Shown piece by piece: positions 30,627-41,181 of a DNA stretch of 64,000 nucleotides (within the stretch, counting starts at the first letter, position 1; each line of letters opens with the position of its first letter). This stretch comes from Gautieria morchelliformis. Lineage: Eukaryota > Basidiomycota > Agaricomycetes > Gomphales > Gomphaceae. The notes beneath the pieces were generated by a model, which saw only the letters and a list, made by a program, of their open reading frames with translations, was not told the origin of the DNA and did no database searches. Made by a program: the position numbers and the translations under genes. The stretch covers positions 1 to 64,000 of the forward strand of contig WHVA01000421.1 of the NCBI GenBank assembly GCA_015179125.1. The letters are read 5' to 3'.

Positions 30627-31097
30627 TTATGTCAAGGTAGAGCTTGCCGTCATCGTACCGTCTTCTTCCCGTATGGGCTCTTCTTGCAGCATGGCACTGG
30701 GCTTAGTCTTGCGTCCAATGGTGCCACGGGTGATTACCTTGGTCATGTGCCTGGCCCCACTGCCACCCACAAGGACCGGTCGACCTTTTCCAAGACGCGC
30801 CTGAATATCCTTGGCCTTCCTGCGGGTTGTACGAGCAGAACACGGTGCATCGGTAACAGAGTCTGCGTCGGTGTTTGGCTCAGATGGTTGGAGAGCCTCT
30901 TTGTTGGTGGAGACCTCAGACGCCTTGGACATCTGAACCGAGCCAACACGGCCCTTGTGGAGAGGCTGGGAGGCTACCCGCTCAGACGCTGCGCGAAGTG
31001 GGCGAGGAACGTCCTTTCCACTGGGACTAGGATGAGACGATGCCTCGTTCAAGGATAACATGATGATAAGCTTACTTGCCAAGGTCACACAGTGCAT
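30627..31097 (-). CDS. hypothetical protein, Ser/Lys-rich
   Basis: An open frame of 156 codons with a biased but non-repetitive composition: SHPSPSGKDVPRPLRAASER, TTRRKAKDIQARLGKGRPVL, IGRKTKPSAML. The basic RRKAK and low-complexity Ser stretches recall disordered nuclear proteins, but there is no named domain. An intron or fragment status cannot be judged. It may be a remnant exon of a host gene or chance. Confidence 0.3.
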   Translation of the reverse strand: MHCVTLASKLIIMLSLNEASSHPSPSGKDVPRPLRAASERVASQPLHKGRVGSVQMSKASEVSTNKEALQPSEPNTDADSVTDAPCSARTTRRKAKDIQARLGKGRPVLVGGSGARHMTKVITRGTIGRKTKPSAMLQEEPIREEDGTMTASSTLT

Positions 31098-31135
31098 TTA
31101 TCATCTCATCGGTTCTCATGTTGGCCTTGATATTG

Positions 31136-31168
31136 TTGTCCTAGAAGGAATATCACGGTCTAGGACAA
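31136..31168. repeat. small hairpin
   Basis: TTGTCCTAGA and TCTAGGACAA are perfect 10-bp arms around a 13-nt loop, 45 bp upstream of a longer hairpin. Confidence 0.75.
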
Positions 31169-31213
31169 TGATCATTTTGGCCAATACAAATCGACATCTA
31201 CCTTGCATAGTTT

Positions 31214-31307
31214 CTGGATATCAATCCGCGACAATGACTTCAGGTTTTCTCGGTCAGGGTAACCTCACCGAAAAAACCTGGAAGTCATTGTCGCGGATTG
31301 ATATCAG
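31214..31307. repeat. 41-bp-arm hairpin (foldback)
   Basis: Left arm 31214-31254 (core TCAATCCGCGACAATGACTT) pairs with right arm 31267-31307, with two 1-nt bulges and one mismatch, around a 12-nt loop. No terminal duplication is evident. Could be a small foldback element or a structured RNA; nothing else supports transcription. Confidence 0.85.
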
Positions 31308-31319
31308 GTATTTGATACA

Positions 31320-33264
31320 TCGTAGTAGCTGGTGGGCCGTTGATGATAAGAGATGGTAAGAGGACTCGACTAGCTAGCGTTTCGATGTGTGTCTTGTTCG
31401 ACATGGTGGAGCGTTGTGATGGTGGTGGTTAAAGCTAAGAGTAGAAACAAACGCAAACAGTCACGTGACTTCTTATATATTGTTGAAACTCCGCTGAGAA
31501 GAAATGATTGGCTGCTCATAAAATTTTTTTTTCCGCGTATTGTCCACTCTCTTTTTCTCAATTTTCAACGGACAACTAGGAGGCACAGCAGAAAGTTGTG
31601 GATGTGCCCCGCTAATTTTCATTTCAGCCCCATTACAGTAAAACATAAACCGGATTAGCTTTTGCTAGCTATCGTCTTGGTTCCCTCCAGAAAGTGAGTG
31701 AGTACAAGTTCACACTGTGAAATAATGATCCTGTGACACACTGATACTTTCGGCGAGTGCTCCCTAATAATGTACCATTTGGTATGGCCATGGTTTTTCT
31801 TCCGAGGACTGGTCCAGTATAGTGAGCAACGAACAAACATGCACCCACCTAACGGGATCTGCCTTTGATCCCCCATGTTCGGCCGAATTTCCGCGCTTTC
31901 AGGTACAATTAATCTTGGGGATCAAATTTACCTGGAACCCTGTGTCTTTCCTTTGTGAACCCGGCAATCTCCACTTACGCGATACTTCTACATTTGCCGG
32001 CACTGTCACTCCAATCCCTATCAGCGCCACGGTTTCAATCCATAATGTAACGATGTGTTAGCACTCTAAGATTGTCCTTATTAAAGGTTTATTGGTTTGA
32101 TTTATAGTCGGACGGCTTCGTCACCAACATCCTGCCCTTTCCTTTCGGACAACGAGCTGTGAAAGTCCGCCCCTTTTGCCAAAAATTCAAACCATGCCGT
32201 ATCCTCGTGTTGTCCAAGTCGCGCAAGTCGCGGCCCACCCCCACGCGAACGTGGGCCAGAGGAATCCCAGGTGGGGAAGCACTCATTAGAACCCATTGAG
32301 CGTTGGAGTCTCATTAATCTGCATTTATCTAAATAGAATACTGGAGCCTGCCATGTAGCGGCTTTTGTCCTAGTAAATGTTTGATGTTCGTGTAGCGGCC
32401 ACAATAGGTGATATGCGTCCGGTCTTGCGCCCAGTAAAGTCATGTTCATGGATCGCGGCCTTCATCTCGATCCTCGGCATCAGGCTATTATTTCAACAGT
32501 CAATTGCAACGTGTCTGTGTGCCATGCAAGCTGAGCCTTCTATTGTTGGCCTGATGCGTACTCACTTGGAATTTCGCCCACAACTCCGTGCACTGTTTCC
32601 ACACCGCATGTTGATCTATCTATGCTCAGAAGCCTTTGGACGCTCCGGTCATACACCACTTGAGACGATGATAGTAATGTAGCTATCGATTCTTGATCCA
32701 CATACATTGAACAGGCATCGCAACCTCGGAGCTTATCTTGAAGCGCATACGATTCAACATCATTTTTTCGCTTCAGATGGTTCACAACGCACTTCATCGT
32801 TTGATACCGGTAGCGTAATCTTAATATATGTTGCTGTCGGTGTTTCCGGTCCCCACGGAATATCGTTACACGTCCGTTGTATATACCTAGATTAATTATC
32901 CCAAATAGCTGTAGCTACTGTGGGCCCATGATATCGACTGTACTGTCTCAATGCACAGGACACTAAGCGAATACGGACCACCAGTACTTTCTGAGCGCAT
33001 GTCCCTCTGTGCGATTGGCAAGACCCGTGGATCCTTATTATGCATCATGCATCAGCCATACTTACGCTTATCAGATTCTGGGAAATCGTGAATTAGCCGG
33101 CAGATTGGCACAACCGGCAACATAAAGCGGCGAACGTAAACACGCCGAATAGGAATGTGACTAACCTCAGAATTACAGGATGGCGGATCGAGCCGGGGAG
33201 CGCTCGTGTTGGCATGTCACGTGGACAAGCGGTGAGGGTGTGCCTGTCAGGCACGCGCCTTCAC
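31320..33264. other. no gene recognised
   Basis: About 1.9 kb without a recognisable domain. It contains a 76-bp repeat at 32535-32612 whose inverted copy is at 40789-40866. Frames are short and overlap on both strands. Confidence 0.45.
32535..32612 (-). repeat. 76-bp dispersed repeat, partner at 40789-40866
   Basis: Its reverse complement shares AACATGCGGTGTGGAAACAG, TGCACGGA, TTGT.GGCGAAA.TCCAAG and CATCAGGCCAACA with 40789-40866. Both edges are abrupt, as for a short element or a common insertion scar. Confidence 0.75.
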
Positions 33265-33420
33265 CGCCAGACCCCCGGACGCGGGGAGCGAGATGTGGGT
33301 ATCGCGCAGGTGTGCAGGGTGGAGCAGATATTACGGAATGTTAGGATTTAGCGTCGGGATCGAGGATTAGTCTAGTGTGCGTAATTGGGCTATTTATATA
33401 CACAAAATTTTAGAGGCTTT
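33265..33420 (+). promoter_or_regulatory. TATTTATA module, copy 3
   Basis: CAGACCCCCGGACGCG, GATGTGGGTATCGCGCAG, GATTAGTCTAGTGTGCG and CTATTTATATACACAAAATTTTAGAGG line up with the modules at 1.9 and 35.4 kb. No coding frame follows. Confidence 0.65.
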
Positions 33421-33554
33421 GGAACTCTAGACAATCCAAGCGCATAAGTGAGACATTCCAGAGTGTTGACTGTGGAGACGAGGAGATACTGGCATCATCA
33501 TGAGGCCCCGGCTCATGTTTTTATCGAGAATTCACGAAGGAAGGTTGCGGCACA

Positions 33555-34641
33555 AGGATAACTACGGTATTTTTTGAGATTTTTCCCACCATGGTTCCCC
33601 TGGTAGCTCGCGGTCAGGAGTGGCGGTGGGAACGCTGGTCGGGACGTTAAGCACCTGGTCATGGTCGACATGCTGGGCGGGGGGGGGGGGGGGGGGGCGC
33701 CGGCAGGATCACAGGGGTTGGGATGATGGGTAGCCGAGTCTGATGGCCTACAACAGCCACCGCTGGATATCAAAAACAATATAGATAGATCAACAGGAGC
33801 GGGGCACACGGGGCACGGAAATAGGACACAGCCACGAGCATGGGGTGGGCCGCACGAGCCTCCAAAACATACAAGGACGTCACGTACCGCTGTCAGAATT
33901 TGGGGACACTGCGCGCATGAAGGCTTCATGCAGGGACGCTCCCTCGTGGGGCAATGCGGCAGAGACGACGCTGGAGGTGGAGACGGAGACGCCGGGAGGC
34001 GGAGGCTGGGCCGGCGGGACGCGGGTGCATAGCGCACCGCAGACGACGCCGTGGACGCGACGGAGGGCGGGCGGGGGCCCGCGAGTACGTCGCATGGGCC
34101 GGGTGGAGGCGACGCTGGCGTGGGACGTGCGGCGGAGGGCGGTAGAGGGGCCGGAGGGGCGTTGCGTCGTCGGTGAGGCAGAGGATGGGTGGGGGCGGGA
34201 AGGTGCAGTGGGGGGTGGTGGAGGATGCCGGACTGGCGGGTTGGGGGTCGGGGGCGTGAGGAAGGAGGAGAGCAGCGGGTGGCGGGTGGGAGGAGGAAGG
34301 AAGAAGTCCATTGTATACTATATAGGACGTATGATCTGCAATTCCATTATAGCGCATCATTCCGAGAGAAAAGATTGAAGAGTCGAATCCAGAGAAGAGT
34401 TGCGAAGCGAGGGAAGAGTCGAAGCCAGAGAAGAGTGGATGCCAGAGAAGCGAGAGAAGAGCGAGGGGTAGTACGGCGACAGAAGAGTTACGATGGCGGT
34501 CGTGTATATCAACAGACCAACGTAGGACAGCAGCACCCCCTCGCGCACACTAGACTAAAGCCCCCCGGAGACTAAATCGGAACACTCCATGCTCTACACG
34601 CCGATACTCACATTTCGCGCCATTGTACTGAGTCTCTGGGG
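33555..34641 (-). repeat. left arm of a 1-kb imperfect inverted repeat
   Basis: The reverse complement aligns with 35346-36336 along its length: module block, CT-rich array, C-rich tract, the block after it, and an end at ATACCGTAGTTATCCT. The TATA core is changed here (near 34505). Contains the 19-G run. Confidence 0.82.
33679..33697 (+). repeat. G19 homopolymer
   Basis: An uninterrupted run of 19 G. The right arm of the inverted repeat has no such run at the matching place, so it expanded after the arms separated, or is a sequencing artefact. Confidence 0.8.
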
Positions 34642-35345
34642 ATTTTAGGGCCGCTGTCCTATGAGGGACTGCTGATGAAACGCGATGTGGAGCATTGGAG
34701 GGTCTATGCAAGTTTGAAAAGTTGGGACAGGAGATGGACGATGCTGGATGGACAGGAGTCGCGTGGGAGAGCTAGTAGCAGACTGCTTTGCTGGAGCACG
34801 GATGAGGGATGGTATCTCGACACTGATGCTGGATCGAGTCGACCACTGCGGCGTTCAAGTGTGCGGGACACGGCGGTACGTGTGAACTTGTCGTCGGATG
34901 ATGGCGAGGCTGGGCTAACGGCTGCGTAAGGGAAGGGAGATTTCTGGATAGAAAGCGCTGAGATGCGCACGCCGTGGCATACCGCATGGATTCAGTCCTG
35001 GTACCTTCATTGCGCTGATGCACATGTTGTGGGAACGACTACGGATCCACGAAGGTGCCTGAGTTGACGAAACCTTCCTTGGACCGTGCACAGAGCCCAG
35101 TGCGTCACAACCACGGAGACATGAAGGTATGGACCAGCTGCGGGTACGAAGGCAGACATGGAGTAATAGCCTTGCCCTTGCGGGTGAGCAGATGGAAGCG
35201 ACGCTTCCAAAGCAGCGAGACAGTGTACACGTAAGCACGGCGGCAGCGAAGCGCCCGCGGCGGAAAGCAGTGACGTAATTGACACATGTGCCACCACGGT
35301 CGTGCGCGCTAGGCACCACCATTCGTCGCCAGACTCCCGGACGCG
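34642..35345. other. spacer between inverted-repeat arms
   Basis: About 700 bp. The right part (35181-35345) is shared with 1755-1870, so copy 1 and the right arm extend further in common than the two arms do. No gene seen. Confidence 0.5.
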
Positions 35346-36336
35346 CAGAGAAAGTACAATGGCGGATGTGAGTATCGGCGCGCAGAAGGGTGTATGGAGT
35401 GTTCAGATTCAGTGGTCGGAGGGGCTTTAGTCTAGTGTGCGCATGTGGGTGCTGCTGTACCACATCGGTCTATTTATACACACGACTCTGCTGTCGCCGT
35501 ACCCTCGCTGAGTTTTCTCTCGCTTCTCTGGCATCCACTCTTCTCTGGCTTCGACTCTTCCCTCGCTTCGCAACTCTTCTCTGGATTCGACTCTTCAATC
35601 TTTTCTCTCGGAATGATGCGCTATAATGGAATTGCAGATCATACGTCCTATATAGTATACAATGGACTTCTTCCTTCCTCCTCCCACCCGCCACCCGCTG
35701 CTCTCCTCCTTCCTCACGCCCCCGACCCCCAACCCGCCAGTCCGGCATCCGCCGCACGTCCCTCGCCAGCGTCGCCTCCGCCCTGTCTGCCGCATTCTCT
35801 CCTCCTGGATCATGCGACGTGCCCGCGGGGCCCCGCCCGCCCTCCTCCCCGTCCACGGGGTTTTCTGCGATGCGCCATGCACCCCCGTCCAGCCCGCCCC
35901 GCCCCCGCCTCCGCGGTGTCTCCGTCTCCACCTCCAGCGTCGCCTCTGCTGCGTTGCCCCACGAGGTAGAGTGCCTGCATGGAGCATTCGTGCGCGCAGT
36001 GTCCCCAAATTCGGACAGCGGTAGGTGACGTCCTTCTGTGTTTTGGGGTCTTGCTCATGCGGCCCACCTCGTCCTCGTGGCTGTGTCCTATTTCCATGCC
36101 GCATGTGCCCCCCTCCCATTGATCTATCTATACTGTTTTTGATGTCCGCGGTGGCTGTTGTGGGTCGTCAGACTCGGCTACCCGTCATCCCAATCCCCGG
36201 GATCCTGCCGGCGCCGTCCCCGCCCACCATGTCGACCATGACCAGGTGCTTGGCATCCCGACCCGCGTCCCCACCTCCACTCCCGTCCGCGAGAAACCAC
36301 GGTGGGGACATTCTCACACAATACCGTAGTTATCCT
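35346..36336 (+). repeat. right arm of the inverted repeat, with TATTTATA module
   Basis: It has GGCGGATGTGAGTATCGGCG, GGAGGGGCTTTAGTCTAGTG, CTATTTATACACACGACTC, the CT-rich array, the C-rich tract and a GTAGGTGACGTCC block near 36020. The best-preserved copy of the family. Predicted peptides are Pro/Arg-rich and out of register between copies. Confidence 0.8.
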
Positions 36337-36435
36337 ATCGCAAACGAAAATCGACAACCAGGGAAGGATACGACAGAAAACGCCAGCTAGCCAGTCCATA
36401 GCCCTGACGAAGCATCCAGTCGACCCCAGCCCAAA

Positions 36436-38427
36436 ATGTCGGCCGGATCGTCGACAAATGGGCCTGGGGGCCGCGTCACGCCCACCGCCAGGATGACGCA
36501 CACCCCCCGCAGGCAGGACGTGGGAAGGAGACGGACCCACCGGCCGAAAAAAGACTCCCAGCCAGCTGGCCCACCACCAGAGGTACAGCCGCGGAACCGG
36601 GAACTCTCGCACGCGATGAGATAAGGGACCAGCCCGGACAGGAAATAACGGGAGTGGAGGAAGGTAAGCTCTATTTAGAACGCACACTACTAACAGTCCC
36701 GGGGATGCCTTGGACGGTCGAAGCCCTATCCACGGCCATTCTACAAGTCACCCAATGCAAGGGGATGACACGGAAGACGACGAACGCCCTCAGATCCATA
36801 GCATTCGTACTAGAACAAATAGGCGGCGACACCAGGGGAGATAGGATCGCCAGCAGAGTGAAGGAGCAGCTCAGAGAGGAAGAGGGGGCGCTGACGGAAA
36901 GGATGAAGGAGGCCACGGGCCTCATCGACAAGGCAGTGTCCGCGGTAGAGTCGGCAGCACGCACCTTCCAAAGGGTCACAGAAGACGCGGGGTCGATCCT
37001 ACAATCCATAAAAAGCGCCACGTCCAGGGTAACAGTGTATTCACAAAGACAATCGAGCAAGCAATGTCCTTCTTTGGCAGACCATTTTTGGAAGCCAGCG
37101 TGGGTCCTGCTATACAGGAGTTGTGTACCGAGCGTATTGAGTTGGAAACTGATCCTGCCCGCAGTACCAAAGGTCCACAGTCACCACTACGGCCACGCAG
37201 CTCAACGAGACCACAGCCACATACCGGGATGCAGTGAAGAGGGCGACAGCCCAACCCCAGCCCACACTAGCCACCCCCCCCACATTATCCACCCTCGACG
37301 TCAGAGTTCGGGCGAGGGAAGGGGTCAAGCAGTGGCAAATACTAGTGGACGCTGTGGACGCTGGCGTGCAGGTCCTCAAAGAGCTGGACAACGCGGGGCT
37401 GGCCAGAAAGGCCAACGAGGCTCTACACGCGATAGATGCCGACACCGCGCACACTGTTATTAGTGCAAGGAGACTGGGCAACGGGGGGGTCCTACTCGAG
37501 CTCGATTCCGAAGAAGCCGCTACGTGGATCAACGAAGCACAGCACAGAATTCAATTCACCACAGCACTAGCACCTGAGGCGAGAATCAAGACCAGGCTGT
37601 ATCCCCTCGTGATCCAATTTGTCCCCCTACACTTCGGTCCTGACAGAGACAACGAGCTGAGGCACATCGAAAGCACCAACAGGCTCCCACATGGCGCGAT
37701 CGACAGGGCTAAGTGGCTCAAGCCTGAGAACTGCCGCTCACCCAGCCAAACCTGCGGGTACGTACTCATCACCCTCAACAGTGCGGAAACGGCCAACAAA
37801 GTCCTGACCAACGGGTTCATCATGTGTCAGAAACGGGAATACGCGGAAAAATGCAAGAAGGAACCCACACGGTGCCTAAAGTGCCAAGGCTGGAGCCATA
37901 TCTCCTACGCGTGCCCCCAGGAGTTTGACACATGCGGCACATGTGGGGGCCGACACAAGACCTCGACCTGCACCAACACCAACAAGGTCTGCTGCACGTC
38001 CTGCAACACAGATACTCATGCCAGCTGGGACCGATCATGCCCGTCGTTCATACGCAGATGCGAAGAAATGGATGGAAGACTGCTGGAGAACCTCCTGCCC
38101 TACTTCCCCACGGCAGAGCCATGGACACACGTCTCACAGCCACCCAAAGCACCCCCTCCCACGCTAATACTACCACCACCCGCCAACCCACACGCCACAG
38201 GAGGATGGACAATGGTCTCCCACCGCGGCAACACACATAGACAAACCACACTACCTTACAAGCCGACACCAACACTACAAGAACGACCTACGATGGGCCA
38301 GGGGAGGCCCACATCACAATGGCAGACCAGCCCTGCCACCCTACCCAACCTTATTGACTTAGGCCCCACACAACGATGGGGTGACACAGGCGGCAACACA
38401 GGTCAGCCCCCGACTTCACAGAACTGA
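36436..38427 (+). pseudogene. LINE-A ORF1, Gag-like RNA-binding protein
   Basis: The ATG at 36436 (MSAGSSTNGPGGRVTPT) fits an ORF1 start with a disordered basic N-terminus, then a stop near 36622. A helix-rich part lies in a second frame (36654 on: MKEATGLIDKAVSAVESA), and the C-terminal two thirds in a third frame (37234-38427). That last frame has three CCHC-type knuckles: CLKCQGWSHISYACP, CGTCGGRHKTSTC and CTSCNTDTHASWDRSCP. Order and knuckles fit Tad1/I-clade ORF1, which coats element RNA. At least two frame breaks. Confidence 0.8.
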
Positions 38428-40788
38428 TGTCATATACGATAGAGCCTACGCAGAAGAGACTGAAAATCTTCCAACAAAACCTTAACAAATCCGACAAAGC
38501 CAAATATGACCTCATTAATTCACCGATACACAACAGCTGGGACCTCATACTTCTGCAAGAACCGTACATCGACACCCTGGGAAATACCAAGGCTAACCAC
38601 AACTGGCACGTACTTTACCCTACTTCCCACCTTACTAACGACTCTGCAAAGTGCTCCGTCATCCTGGTCAACACGATGCTCGACATGAACACGTGGAAGC
38701 AGTTAGCATACACGCACTCGAACGATGTCACTGTGTTCCAGCTCACACACTCTCAAGGTAAAGTAACAGTATTCAACATATACAACGACTGCACACACTC
38801 GAGCACCATACACCACCTTGAGCAATTTGTAGAGACGGAAAGGCATGGCATACTCTCACGTGACTCAGATGCCATGGTCTGGTGCGGGGACTTCAACCGT
38901 CACCACCCCATGTGGGATGAGGAAAGGAACCGCCACCTCTTCACGGCTGCAGCAACGGCGGAGGCAGAGAAACTGATCTCAGCGATAGCAGACTACAACA
39001 TGGTGATGACGTTACCAAAATGCCTGCCCACTCTGCAATCCATGTCAACAAATAACTGGACCAGAGTGGACAATGTATTCTGCACCGACAATATAGCTGA
39101 CTCCATAGTCAAGTGCGACACTGACCCAGGCGCACGCGGCCCAGGCACTGACCACATCCCCATCCACACTGTACTCGACATCGAAGTGGCGCTAGACCCG
39201 CCAGCACCCTTCCGCAACTTCAGAGTAGTTGACTGGGAGAGCTTCAGGGAACATCTCGCAGAGGAACTGGAGCACCTGCCGGATGCCAAAGAGCTCAAGA
39301 CTGTGGAGGAGTTCGACGCGGTGGTGGACGCGCTGACGACGGCTATCCAAGACGCCATATAGGTGGCAGTACCACTCTCCAAACCAGTCCCACATTCGCA
39401 TAGGTGGTGGAGCAAGGAGCTGTCAGACCTTAAGAGAAGAAAAACAAGCTAAACACCCAATCCTATCGTTACCGTGCTATAGCTAACAACCCCTCTCATG
39501 AGGAGCTTCGACAGATCGACGAGAAATATGGAGCAGCCATAAAAGAAGCCAAAACACAACACTGGATCGAATATCTGGACGACCTCAGTGATGACCTACT
39601 ATGGACGGCAAACAAGTATCTCATGAGCCCGGCCACGGATGGGGGGAAAACTCAAATACCTACCCTGGAGTCAGCCTGCTCGGACGGCATGACTCACAGA
39701 GCAGAAACCAATGAAGAAAAGAGTGAAGTGCTGGCAGCGGCGTTCTTTCCGCCCAGACCGGCAACCCCTCAGGCCTTCGATAACCACAGCTACCCCAGAA
39801 GGATCAGCTACCGGTTCCAGCTCCATGAAGATCAACTAAGACGACAAATTGCCAAGCTAAGGCCGCATAAGGCCCCGGGCGACACGGCATACCCAACATC
39901 GTCCTCAAGGAGGCTGCGGACCTGATTGTCAACCATCTGCTGTGGATTTATAGGGCCGTCTTCGCGCTGGGGACATACAGCACCAGATGGCACTCGTGGG
40001 TGACGGTGGTCCTACAGAAACTGGGCAAGGCCAGCTACAACATGCCGAAAGCCTACCACCCCATCGCGCTCTACAACACGATGGGAAAACTTCTGACGGC
40101 TATTGTAACAGAGGACATGGTACATCTGTAGAGGACAGGAATTATAGGCAGTAGGAATGGACTTCTTGCTCAAAAGAATAGACTAGAAAACAATTCACTA
40201 CAGAGGATTTCTAGGTTAATAAATCGAAAGAATGCTAGACTAATTTACTTGCCTCTCTCAGTGAATTTAGTTGTCACTGAGAGAGGGGGAAACTGTTTCA
40301 CTGCGCATGTACTACTACCCGGCCCTTTAGCGCCCAAGAGCTCGCGCGTCGAAGTCATTTCAGACTCCGCTGGGTGCAGCCGCTTGTGAAAGTAGGAATA
40401 ACAAGATGAAATGGAGAGACAGGGAGTGAGTGGAAAATTTCGAAAATAACCAGAGAAATGGATGCATAATACAAGAACAAAATGACAAGAAATTGAGAAA
40501 CCACACAACAAATTGGATATATTATGCTTGATTTTGGTGCAGGAGCATCAATGCACCCAACAACATCTAACAGAAAAGCACCACCTCCTCCCAAGCAATC
40601 ATTTTGGGGGCAGATCGGGCAGAACCACAACCGACTCCCTACACCTGGTAGTCAACAAGATCAAGGGATCATGGCGTCGCAAAAAAGTACCGGTGATGTT
40701 GTTCTTGGACATTGAAGGTGCGTTTCCTAATGCGGTCACTAACCGCCTCCTCCACAACATGCGGAAGCAAAGAGTACTGGAGGAATAA
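38427..40788 (+). pseudogene. LINE-A ORF2, endonuclease and partial reverse transcriptase
   Basis: It starts at the ATG at 38427 that overlaps the ORF1 stop (TGATG). The APE-type endonuclease has QQNLNKSDKAKYDLI, ILLQEPY (catalytic Glu), WCGDFNRHHPMWD and DHIPIH. An in-frame TAG stops it at 39360-39362, and a frameshift follows near 39450. RT fingers remain around 39840-40090 (KAPG, KAYHPIALYNTMGK). After the solo LTR come FGGRSGRTTTDSLHLV and VMLFLDIEGAFPN (first RT Asp), then the end at 40788. Confidence 0.83.
40127..40562 (-). repeat. solo LTR of the Copia-2 family, young
   Basis: 436 bp in minus orientation with ACATC on both sides (40122-40126 and 40563-40567). Aligned to the Copia-2 5' LTR I see a single substitution, plus a length difference of about 60 bp. 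The internal region has been lost by LTR-LTR recombination. Confidence 0.93.
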
Positions 40789-40866
40789 CATGCGGTGTGG
40801 AAACAGTGCACGGAATTGTCGGCGAAACTCCAAGCGAGTACACATCAGGCCAACATCCAGTCTTTG
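40789..40866 (+). repeat. 76-bp dispersed repeat, second copy
   Basis: Same block as 32535-32612 in opposite orientation. It begins exactly where LINE-A coding ends and runs into the GC-rich AGCC tract. Confidence 0.75.
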
Positions 40867-41027
40867 TCCACTGCCAGCGAGCCGGGGCCGAAGCCGAGCC
40901 GAGCCGGAGCCGGGCCTGAGCCGTAAAAAAAAGCCCGGCTTGGGTTTTGTGAAGCCCAAGCCGTCTCAGGCCGAGCCGTGACCGGGGCTTTTGAGCCTAA
41001 GCCGGGCCGGGAAAACACTAACTGCCT
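40860..41027. repeat. GC-rich AGCC-repeat tract, hAT-like terminus
   Basis: Words such as GAGCCGGGGCCGAAGCCGAG, AAGCCCGGCTTGGG and AAGCCCAAGCC on both sides of a poly-A stretch, ending GCCGGGAAAACACTA. It resembles 29785-29925. Possibly a short non-autonomous hAT; ends not defined. Confidence 0.45.
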
Positions 41028-41181
41028 CGCGCTCACCCGCACAGACCCCGTCCCGCGCCGCCCACCCGCCCATCCTGACGAGTGGAAGGTGCTCTTTGGA
41101 TCCGTGGATGTTTTGTCGGGTCAGAACCCCAAGCGCACCAACGCAGACAAAGGTATTATCGATCTCATCTAACCGACCACA

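Larger units (their letters stand above)
36400..40788 (+). mobile_element. Tad1-like LINE-A, 3' truncated
   Basis: ORF1 (36436-38427) and ORF2 (from 38427) of a non-LTR element, with a solo copia LTR inserted at 40127-40562 (ACATC on both sides). ORF2 stops in the RT palm; the FADD box, RNase H and tail are absent. Sequence after 40788 is an unrelated repeat. There is no poly-A. Confidence 0.88.

Noticed and set aside
33880-34378. Long Pro/Arg-rich frames on both strands of the inverted repeat (also 35595-36119)
   Set aside because: They come from GC-rich low-complexity DNA. Peptides are not kept between the three repeat copies and both strands are open at once.
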